Shown piece after piece: positions 1 to 8,113 of a stretch of DNA of 64,000 bases (positions are counted from its first letter, which is position 1; every line of letters begins with the position of its first letter). This DNA is from Cryptomeria japonica (Eukaryota > Streptophyta > Pinopsida > Cupressales > Cupressaceae), in contig NW_026728920.1 of NCBI RefSeq assembly GCF_030272615.1, positions 357,501 to 421,500 on the forward strand, read 5' to 3'. The position numbers and the translations under genes are program-made. The notes beneath the pieces were generated by a model. The model saw nothing but the letters and a program-made list of their open reading frames with translations. It was not told the DNA's origin and searched no databases.

Positions 1-1961
1 TTGGTGGGGTTGCGCGCCCTGGTGGGCACCATGGTGCGCACCAAGGAGCGCTCCGAAGTGTGCTCCAAGGTGCGGCGTGCACGAAGTCGGAGCCCGGTTT
101 GCCCCGGGTGCGCACCTCGCGTGCACCTTCGCCGCGGTGGGCACCATGGCGTGCACGAAGTCGGAGCCCGGTTTGCCCCGGGTGCGCACCTCGCGTGCAC
201 CTTCGCCGGGGTGGGCACCTCGGCTGGGTTGCGCGCCCTGGTGCGCACCAAGGAGCGCTCCGAAGTGTGCTCCAAGGTGCGGCGTGCACGAAGTCGGAGC
301 CCGGTTTGCCCCGGGTGCGCACCTCGCGTGCACCTTGGCGCGGTGGGCACCATGGCGTGCACGAAGTCGGAGCCCGGTTTGCCCCGGGTGCGCACCCCGC
401 GTGCACCTTCGCCGGGGTGGGCACCTCGGCTGGGTTGCGCGCCCTGGTGCGCACCAAGGAGCGCTCCGAAGTGTGCTCCAAGGTGCGGCGTGCACGAAGT
501 CGGAGCCCGGTTTGCCCCGGGTGCGCACCTCGCGTGCACCTTCGCCGCGGTGGGCACCTTGGCTGGGTTGGGCACCATTGAGCGCTCCGAAGTGTGCTCC
601 AAGGTGCGCACCATGGCCCTCCAAGGTGCGCAGCATGGCGTGCACGAAGTCGGAGCCCGGTTTGCCCCGGGTGCGCACCTCGCGTGCACCTTCGCCAGGG
701 TGGGCACCTCGGTGCGCACACCTTCTCAATGTTTTCTTGCCTTTTCTGGAAATTGGTGAAGGCAGCGCATCAAAGGTGCGCACCTCGGTGTGCTCCGAGG
801 TGCGAACCCGAGAGCGCTCCGAGGTGCCCACGAAGTCGAAAGTCGGGTTAATTGCATTGTTTTCCCCGGGTGCGCTCCGAGGTGCGCAACATCGGTGCGC
901 ACCAAGGAGGGCTCCGAAGTGTGCTCCAAGGTGCGCACGATTCGGAGCTCGGTTTGCCCGGGGTGCGCACACCTTGGCTGGGTTGCGCACCCTTTGTGCG
1001 CTCCAAGGTGCGCACGAAGTCGGAGCTCGGTTTGCCCCGGGTGCGCACCTTCGCCAGGGTGCGCACCTTGATGCGCACGCCTTGGCTGGGCTGCGCACCT
1101 TGGTGGGCGCCATGGTGCGCACCTTTCGTGCGCTCCAAGGTGCGCACGAAGTCGGAGCTCGGTTTGCCCCGGGTGCGCACCTTGGTGGGCGCCATGGTGC
1201 ACTCCGAGGTGCCCAAGATTGGTGCGCACCAAGGAGCGCTCCGAAGTGCGCTCCAAGGTGCGCAGGTGCGCGCGAAGTCGAAAGTTGGGTTAATTGTCCG
1301 GTTTGCCTCGGGTGCGCACCTTGCGTGCACCTTCGCCAGGGTGGGCGCCTTGGTGCGCACACCTTGGCTGGGCTGCGCACCCGGGCGCGCACACCTTGGC
1401 ACCCGCGTTTCCTTCATTTTAAATTTTTTTTTTTTACAATCTCTCAAGTGGGAAATTCTATAATCTCAACTTTTTTTGCCTTTTCAGGAAACTTTTGAAT
1501 GGAGCGCATCATTGGTGCGCTCCGAAGTGTGCTCCAAGGTGCGCACCTCTGGTGTGCTCCAAAGCTCTCTCTAGCTGCGTGCACCTGCCCCGGCCGCGCA
1601 CCCGGCCCCGCCCAGCTTCGCTCACCTGTCCCGGGCGTCTGGTGCGGAACCTTAGAGTAAGAAACATCACCGTGCACCTTGGCCAACGTGCGCGACTCGA
1701 CCGAGCGCGCACTGGCCGAGGTGCACACCGATTTCACCTGGGTGCGCGCGCAGCACCTCGGGCGCACCGGGGTGCGCGCACAACGCCCGGGTTGCACCGT
1801 GGCCTGTGTGCTCGGGGCGCCTCGGGTGCGCGCTCGGTGTCGCCCCCGCGCGCGCGGTAGTGCGGGCAGCGCACCCCGGCCCGGCCCGGCCCCGACGAGA
1901 ACGCAAACGGGCAAAAGGTTTATTCAAATAGCATTGCGACGCCCGGCGAAAAACTAAGAAA
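1..1961. repeat. Left partial 5S unit
   Basis: Matches 6034-7995 of the first complete unit with three private differences near the window edge. The first five bases do not match the unit. About 1 bp is missing in the CACCTTGGCGCGG stretch near 335 (CACCTTCGCCGCGG elsewhere). At 1572 a T replaces C. It contains the GC-rich subrepeats, the two decayed islands (about 722-781 and 1397-1516) and the 3' flank of 5S copy 1. Confidence 0.93.
1949..1961 (-). terminator. Pol III stop, interrupted form (copies 1-5)
   Basis: Read on the minus strand, the 5S 3' end is followed by TTTCTTAGTTTTT. The first T run is only three long; the first run of at least four T is the T5 at +9 to +13. Pol III would probably read through about 10 nt beyond the mature end. 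The same form follows copies 2-5 (7983-7995, 14004-14016, 20039-20051, 26073-26085). Confidence 0.75.
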
Positions 1962-2079
1962 GGGTGCAACACCGGGACTTCCCGGGAGGTCACCCATCCC
2001 AGTACTACTCCGGCCCAAGCGCGCTTAACTGCGGAGTTCTGATGGGATCCGGTGCACTAACGCTGGTATGATCGCACCC
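1962..2079 (-). rRNA. 5S ribosomal RNA, array copy 1
   Basis: The 118-nt gene is read on the minus strand from 2079 (GGGTGCGATCATACCAGCG) to 1962 (GTGTTGCACCC). The ends pair to form helix I. Box A lies at gene positions 50-67 (2030-2013), and the GGATGGGTGACC stretch of box C begins near position 81 (1999). The base before the gene is C, as in most plant 5S genes. This is the large-subunit 5S RNA made by RNA polymerase III with TFIIIA. The downstream side is the TTTCTTAG form, with a T5 run only at +9 to +13. The core matches plant 5S throughout and shows no lesion. Confidence 0.98.
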
Positions 2080-2107
2080 GTTATGAGCTTGTCGCAGTGT
2101 GTACTTA
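2080..2107 (-). promoter_or_regulatory. 5S upstream promoter element (TATA-like at -28, C at -1)
   Basis: Minus-strand sequence directly before the 5S gene. TAAGTA occupies -28 to -23 (2107-2102) and C stands at -1 (2080). Plant 5S genes need a TATA-like box near -28, a GC dinucleotide near -12 and C at -1. The GC here falls at -9/-8 or -16/-15, so that element is less typical. The equivalent sites start one base right of the other nine genes, at 8114, 14135, 20170, 26204, 32238, 38272, 44306, 50340 and 56374. Confidence 0.7.
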
Positions 2108-2480
2108 GCAAACCGCGACCCACGTGCGAATCCACCCCGGCCACCCACCCCCGTCGAGGTGCACACCCTCCCTCGCGAAGTGCGCCCCGTTCGCCAAGTG
2201 TGAGCCCTGCCCGGGTGCGCGCACCTTGCTAGGGCGTCGGGTGTGCACCCGGCCCGGCCTACGTGCGTGCACCTGGACGGGGCGTCGTGTGCGTGCAGTG
2301 TCCCGTCTGCAACGCGGTGCCCACACACCACCTCGGGCGCAACGACCTGCGCTCACATGTGGGCCGAGTGCACCTTGGTGCATGTTCGGGGCGCCTCGGG
2401 TGCACGCTCGATCTTGCCCCGGTGCACCAAGGCGCTCGGTTTGCCCCGGGTGCGCACTTGGTGCAAGGTGGGCACCCAAA
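2108..2480. other. GC-rich 5' flank of the 5S gene (first complete unit)
   Basis: About 370 bp rich in GTGCAC, GGTGCGC and CCCGG, with no clear tandem period and no gene seen. It recurs in every unit at the same offset from the 5S gene. Open frames here overlap in several frames on both strands, as expected from composition alone. Confidence 0.6.
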
Positions 2481-2837
2481 ATAGGGATCAAGCACCAAAA
2501 CACAAGTTTCGGGATGCAAAATGGGACCCAAGGACCACAAATGCGTTCCAAGACCCATGATGGGTCCACGAGAACAAAAATGTGTTCCGAGACTTAATAA
2601 ACAAATATTGGGTTTTAGGAGAAGAAACATGCTCTGATGCCCAAAACGAGAATCGACCCCGAAAAGGCCACAGGCCAAAAGTGGGATGCGAGACAAAAAA
2701 AAATGGGACCCGAGGACCAAAATTGGGTTCCCAGGTCGAAGACAGGGCAACCGGACAAGAAACGACCTCTAAGGCTCGAAATGAGTCCCGACGACTAAAA
2801 CTTGACAAGAAGCACCCATCAGGCACCCAACTCGACA
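2481..2837. other. A-rich single-copy stretch of the 5S unit
   Basis: The least GC-rich non-island part of the unit. The motif GGGACCCAAGGACCA (near 2522) recurs as GGGACCCGAGGACCA (near 2705), each followed by a TGGGTTCC- or TGCGTTCC-like piece, which suggests an old decayed repeat of roughly 180 bp. The longest open frame (2582-2923, 113 aa) has no recognisable domain and runs into the minisatellite, so it is not called a gene. Confidence 0.5.
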
Positions 2838-3345
2838 CCCATGGGATGCCGACCCACCCGGGCTTCCACCTAGCACACCTTGGCACCCACCCACCCTCGC
2901 ACCCAACCTCGCACCCAACTTAGCACCTTTGAACCCACATTGGCACTCACCCTGACCCTGGCACCTTGGAACCCACATTGGCACTCACCTTGACCCTGGC
3001 ACCCACCTTTGCACTCACCTTGGGACCCACCCTGGCTCCCACCTCGGCACCCACCCAGACACCCACCTTGGTTCCTTGGCACCCACCTTGGATCCTTGGC
3101 ACCCACCCCGACACCCACCTTGGCACGCAACTTGGCTACTTGCCACCCACCTTGGCTCCTTGACGCCCACCCCGACAACCACCCCGTGACCTACCCTGGC
3201 TAGGGTTGGTGCACACCCACCCTGGTGCCCACCTTGGCACCCACCCCATGACCCACCTTGGCACGCACCTTAGTACCCACCCCGTTACCCACCCTAGGAC
3301 CCACCCCGTGACCCACCTTGGCCAGGGTGGGTGCCTTGGTGCGCA
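2838..3345. repeat. CACCC-rich minisatellite within the 5S unit
   Basis: Degenerate short repeats built on CACCCACCTTGGCACCCAC, with variants carrying CCGTGACC, GACACCC and TTGGNTCCTTGG. Cytosine is concentrated on the plus strand, giving strong strand skew. The same sequence type continues much longer right of the array (57629-58845), so the array's right breakpoint falls within this class of repeat. Confidence 0.9.
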
Positions 3346-3373
3346 CAACTTGCCTGGGCTGCACACCAGGGCG

Positions 3374-3498
3374 GGCTCAAGATGGCACCCGCGTTCCGTT
3401 TTTTTCACTATCTTTCAAAACGGAAATTTTAAAATCTCGTTTTTTTTTTTTTTTTGCCTTTTCTGGAAATTAGTGAAGGCAGCGCATCAAAGGTGCGC
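3374..3498. repeat. AT-rich island a of the 5S unit
   Basis: First of five ~120-bp AT-rich islands embedded in very GC-rich DNA. Order of parts: GGCTCAAGATGGCACCCGCG; an inverted repeat TTCCGTTTT/AAAACGGAA at 3394-3425 with a 14-nt loop; TTTTAAAATCTCG; a T16 tract; GCCTTTTCTGGAAATTAGTG; and GCAGCGCATCAAAGGTGCGC. This copy has the longest T tract. In the copy at 27563 the base before the tract is A instead of G. Confidence 0.9.
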
Positions 3499-3893
3499 AA
3501 TGCTGGTGCGAACCCGGGAGCGCTCCGATGTGTGCTCCAAGGTGCGGCGTGCACGAAGTCCGAGCCCGGCTTGCCCCGGGTGCGCACCTCGCGTGCACCT
3601 TCGCCGGGGTGAGCACCTTGGCTGGGTTGCGCGCCCTGGTGCGCACCAAGGAGCGCTCTGAAGTGTGCTCCAAGGTGCGGCGTGCACGAAGTCGGAGCTC
3701 GGTTTGCCCCGGGTGTGCACCTCGGGTGCGCACCTCGCGTGCACCTTCGCTGCGGTGGGCACCTTGGCTGGGTTGCGCGCCTTGGTGGGCACCATGCAGT
3801 GCACGAAGTCGGAGCCCGGTTTGCCCCGGGCGCGCACCTCCGCCAGGGTGGGCACCTTGGTGCGCACAACTTGCCTGGGCTGCGCACCAGGAA

Positions 3894-4013
3894 GGGCTCA
3901 AGATGGCACCCGCGTTCCGTTTTTTTCACTATCTTTCAGAACGGAAATTTTAAAATATCGTTTTTTTTTGCCTTTTCTGGAAATTAGTGAAGGCAGCGCA
4001 TCAAAGGTGCGCA
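3894..4013. repeat. AT-rich island b of the 5S unit
   Basis: Second island, with the same order of parts. One arm of the inverted repeat is changed (CAGAACGGAA instead of CAAAACGGAA, 3915-3946), and TATCG replaces TCTCG. The T tract is nine long. Confidence 0.9.
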
Positions 4014-4248
4014 ACGCTGGTGCGAACCTGGGAGCGCTCCGATGTGTGCTCCAAGGTGCGGCGTGCACGAAGTCGGAGCCCGGTTTGCCCCGGGTGCGCC
4101 CTGGTGGGCACCATGGTGCGCACCAAGGAGCGCTCCGAAGTGTGCTCCAAGGTGCGGCCTGCACGAAGTCGGAGCCCGGTTTGCCCCGGGCGTGCACCGC
4201 GGGTGGGCACCTTGGTGCGCATGCCTTGCCTGGGCTGCGCACCAGGGC

Positions 4249-4364
4249 GGGCTCAAGATGGCACCCGCGTTCCGTTTTTTTCACTATCTTTCAAAACGGA
4301 AATTTTAAAATCTCATTTTTTTTTGCCTTTTCTGGAAATTAGTGAAGGCAGCGCATCAAAGGTG
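4249..4364. repeat. AT-rich island c of the 5S unit
   Basis: Third island, with a perfect 9-bp inverted repeat at 4270-4301. TCTCA precedes a T9 tract. A ~110-bp GC-rich piece with a CTTTTTTTGTCGGAGCG core follows near 4560. Confidence 0.9.
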
Positions 4365-4718
4365 CGCACCTCGCTGCCCACCACGGTGCGCAACGCCGGT
4401 GGGCACCCGGGAGTGCTTCGAAGTGTGCTCCAAGGTGCTGCGTGCACGTTGTCGGAGCCCGGTTTGCCCCGGGTGCGCACCTCGCGTGCACCTTCGTCGG
4501 GGTGGGCACCTTGGCTGGGTTTGCCCCGGCTGCGCTCCGAAGCGGGGTTATTGGAGCGCCGCCTCTTTTTTTGTCGGAGCGTTTGGTGGGGTTTCTCGCA
4601 TTGGCTCTTCCCAGGCCCGGTTGCCACCCTGGCGCGCACGAAGTCGGAAGTAGGGTTAATTGCCCGGGTGCGCACCTTTGCCAGGGTGGGCACCTTACCT
4701 GGGCTGTGCACCAGGGCG

Positions 4719-4838
4719 GGCTCAAGATGGCACCCGCGTTCCGTTTTTTTCACTATCTTTCAAAACGGAAATTTTAAAATCTCCTCTTTTTTTTGCCTTT
4801 TCTGGAAATTAGTGAAGGCAGCGCATCAAAGGTGCGCA
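4719..4838. repeat. AT-rich island d of the 5S unit
   Basis: Fourth island, with a perfect inverted repeat at 4739-4770 and TCTCCTC before the T tract. Islands c and d, with the GC-rich DNA after each, form two related ~470-490 bp blocks: the TTTTTTTGTCNGAGCG piece recurs near 4565 and 5037. Confidence 0.9.
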
Positions 4839-5212
4839 CCTCGCTGCCCACCTTGGTGTGCTCTGAGGTGCGCACCCGGGAGCGCTACGAAGTGTGCTCC
4901 AAGGTGCGGCGTGCACGTTGTCGGAGCCCGGTTTGCCCCGGGTGCGCACCTCGCCTGCACCTTGGCCGGGGTGGGCACCCTGGCTGGGTTTGCCCAGGGT
5001 GCGCTCCGAAGCGGGGTTACTGGAGCGCCCCCTCTTTTTTTGTCAGAGCGTTTGGTGGGGTTTCTCGCATTGGCTCTTCCCAGGCCCGGTTGTTGGGTGC
5101 GCTCCCACCCTGGCGCGCGCGAAGTTGGAAGTTGGGTTAATTGCCCGGGCGCGCACCTTCGCCAGGGTGGGCACCTTGGTGCGCACACCTTGGCTGGGCT
5201 GCGCACCAGGGC

Positions 5213-5330
5213 GGGCTCAAGATGGCACCAGCATTCCCTTTTTCTCACTATCTTTCAAAACGGAAATTTTAAAATCTCGTTTTTTTTTGCCTTTTATGGA
5301 AATTAGTGAAGGCATCGCATCAAAGGTGCG
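5213..5330. repeat. AT-rich island e of the 5S unit
   Basis: Fifth island. The left arm of the inverted repeat is degenerate (TTCCCTTTT instead of TTCCGTTTT, 5234-5265), and CCTTTTATGG and GGCATCGC replace CCTTTTCTGG and GGCAGCGC. It borders the pure GC-rich array on its right. Confidence 0.9.
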
Positions 5331-6755
5331 CACCTCGCTGCCCACCTTGGTGTGCTCCGAGGTGCCCACCACGGTGCGCTCCGAGGTGCCCACCACGGTG
5401 CGCAACGCCGGTGCGAACCCGGGAGCGCCCCGATGTGTGCTCCAAGGTGCGGCGTGCACGAAGCCGGACCCCGGTTTGCCCCGGGTGCGCACCTCGCGTG
5501 CACCTTGGTGCGCACACCTTGGCTGGGTTGCGCGGCCTGGTGGGCACCATGGTGCGCACCAAGGAGCGCTCCGAAGTGTGCTCCAAGGTGCGGCGTGCAC
5601 GAAGTCCTAGCCCGGTTTGCCCCGGGTGCGCACCTTCGCCGCGGTGGGCACCATGGCGTGCACGAAGTCGGAGCCCGGTTTGCCCCGGGTGCGCACCTCG
5701 CGTGCACCTTCGCCGGGGTGGGCACCTCGGCTGGGTTGCGCGCCCTGGTGCGCACCAAGGAGCGCTCCGAAGTGTGCTCCAAGGTGCGGCGTGCACGAAG
5801 TCGGAGCCCGGTTTGCCCCGGGTGCGCACCTTCGCCGCGGTGGGCACCCTGGTGCGCACCATGGCGTGCACGAAGTCGGAGCCCGGTTTGCCCCGGGTGC
5901 GCACCTCGCGTGCACCTTCGGCGGGGTTGCGCGCCCTGGTGCGCACCAAGGAGCGCTCCGAAGTGTGCTCCAAGGTGCGGCGTGCACGAAGTCGGAGCCC
6001 GGTTTGCCCCGGGTGCGCACCTCGCGTGCACCTTCGGCGGGGTTGCGCGCCCTGGTGGGCACCATGGTGCGCACCAAGGAGCGCTCCGAAGTGTGCTCCA
6101 AGGTGCGGCGTGCACGAAGTCGGAGCCCGGTTTGCCCCGGGTGCGCACCTCGCGTGCACCTTCGCCGCGGTGGGCACCATGGCGTGCACGAAGTCGGAGC
6201 CCGGTTTGCCCCGGGTGCGCACCTCGCGTGCACCTTCGCCGGGGTGGGCACCTCGGCTGGGTTGCGCGCCCTGGTGCGCACCAAGGAGCGCTCCGAAGTG
6301 TGCTCCAAGGTGCGGCGTGCACGAAGTCGGAGCCCGGTTTGCCCCGGGTGCGCACCTCGCGTGCACCTTCGCCGCGGTGGGCACCATGGCGTGCACGAAG
6401 TCGGAGCCCGGTTTGCCCCGGGTGCGCACCCCGCGTGCACCTTCGCCGGGGTGGGCACCTCGGCTGGGTTGCGCGCCCTGGTGCGCACCAAGGAGCGCTC
6501 CGAAGTGTGCTCCAAGGTGCGGCGTGCACGAAGTCGGAGCCCGGTTTGCCCCGGGTGCGCACCTCGCGTGCACCTTCGCCGCGGTGGGCACCTTGGCTGG
6601 GTTGGGCACCATTGAGCGCTCCGAAGTGTGCTCCAAGGTGCGCACCATGGCCCTCCAAGGTGCGCAGCATGGCGTGCACGAAGTCGGAGCCCGGTTTGCC
6701 CCGGGTGCGCACCTCGCGTGCACCTTCGCCAGGGTGGGCACCTCGGTGCGCACAC
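5331..6755. repeat. GC-rich subrepeat array (~128-207 bp periods) in the 5S unit
   Basis: Tandem GC-rich repeats. The marker TGCTCCAAGG recurs at 5579, 5775, 5966, 6094, 6301 and 6508, giving steps of 196, 191, 128, 207 and 207 bp. Each period combines GCACGAAGTCGGAGCCCGG, TTTGCCCCGGGTGCGCACC, GCGTGCACCTTCGCC, GTGCGCACCAAGGAGCGCTC and CGAAGTGTGCTCCAAGG. Many cores are perfect palindromes (GGTGCGCACC, GGAGCGCTCC). The array lacks stop codons in several frames on both strands, which produces open frames of up to 726 and 707 aa that are not genes. Confidence 0.92.
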
Positions 6756-7961
6756 CTTCTCAATGTTTTCTTGCCTTTTCTGGAAATTGGTGAAGGCAGC
6801 GCATCAAAGGTGCGCACCTCGGTGTGCTCCGAGGTGCGAACCCGAGAGCGCTCCGAGGTGCCCACGAAGTCGAAAGTCGGGTTAATTGCATTGTTTTCCC
6901 CGGGTGCGCTCCGAGGTGCGCAACATCGGTGCGCACCAAGGAGGGCTCCGAAGTGTGCTCCAAGGTGCGCACGATTCGGAGCTCGGTTTGCCCGGGGTGC
7001 GCACACCTTGGCTGGGTTGCGCACCCTTTGTGCGCTCCAAGGTGCGCACGAAGTCGGAGCTCGGTTTGCCCCGGGTGCGCACCTTCGCCAGGGTGCGCAC
7101 CTTGATGCGCACGCCTTGGCTGGGCTGCGCACCTTGGTGGGCGCCATGGTGCGCACCTTTCGTGCGCTCCAAGGTGCGCACGAAGTCGGAGCTCGGTTTG
7201 CCCCGGGTGCGCACCTTGGTGGGCGCCATGGTGCACTCCGAGGTGCCCAAGATTGGTGTGCACCAAGGAGCGCTCCGAAGTGCGCTCCAAGGTGCGCAGG
7301 TGCGCGCGAAGTCGAAAGTTGGGTTAATTGTCCGGTTTGCCTCGGGTGCGCACCTTGCGTGCACCTTCGCCAGGGTGGGCGCCTTGGTGCGCACACCTTG
7401 GCTGGGCTGCGCACCCGGGCGCGCACACCTTGGCACCCGCGTTTCCTTCATTTTAAATTTTTTTTTTTTACAATCTCTCAAGTGGGAAATTCTATAATCT
7501 CAACTTTTTTTGCCTTTTCAGGAAACTTTTGAATGGAGCGCATCATTGGTGCGCTCCGAAGTGTGCTCCAAGGTGCGCACCTCTGGTGTGCTCCAAAGCT
7601 CTTTCCAGCTGCGTGCACCTGCCCCGGCCGCGCACCCGGCCCCGCCCAGCTTCGCTCACCTGTCCCGGGCGTCTGGTGCGGAACCTTAGAGTAAGAAACA
7701 TCACCGTGCACCTTGGCCAACGTGCGCGACTCGACCGAGCGCGCACTGGCCGAGGTGCACACCGATTTCACCTGGGTGCGCGCGCAGCACCTCGGGCGCA
7801 CCGGGGTGCGCGCACAACGCCCGGGTTGCACCGTGGCCTGTGTGCTCGGGGCGCCTCGGGTGCGCGCTCGGTGTCGCCCCCGCGCGCGCGGTAGTGCGGG
7901 CAGCGCACCCCGGCCCGGCCCGGCCCCGACGAGAACGCAAACGGGCAAAAGGTTTATTCAA
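6756..7961. repeat. Right part of the 5S unit with two decayed AT islands
   Basis: GC-rich palindromic repeats. One decayed island lies at about 6756-6815 (CAATGTTTTCTTGCCTTTTC, GGAAATTGGTG). A longer one lies at about 7431-7550 (T-rich tract, TACAATCTCTCAAGTGGG, GCCTTTTCAGGAAAC). Between them GGGTTAATTG recurs near 6880 and 7320. After 7550 the DNA is CpG-rich and non-repetitive up to the 5S 3' end. No gene was seen. Confidence 0.8.
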
Positions 7962-7995
7962 ATAGCATTGCGACGCCCGGCGAAAAACTAAGAAA

Positions 7996-8113
7996 GGGTG
8001 CAACACCGGGACTTCCCGGGAGGTCACCCATCCCAGTACTACTCCGGCCCAAGCGCGCTTAACTGCGGAGTTCTGATGGGATCCGGTGCACTAACGCTGG
8101 TATGATCGCACCC
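7996..8113 (-). rRNA. 5S ribosomal RNA, array copy 2
   Basis: Same 118-nt sequence as copy 1 with intact box A and box C. The downstream side is of the TTTCTTAG type. The 6021-bp unit starting here carries the 13-bp deletion of the array near 9746. Confidence 0.98.

Noticed and set aside
2838-3345. Telomere-like repeat
   Set aside because: The C-rich strand is built on CACCC/CCTTGG and not on the plant telomere unit CCCTAAA.
5352-7532. 726-aa open frame and equivalents in each unit as a protein gene
   Set aside because: Six frames are open at once in stop-poor GC-rich repeats, with low-complexity translation, no domain, and an equal-size frame on the other strand.
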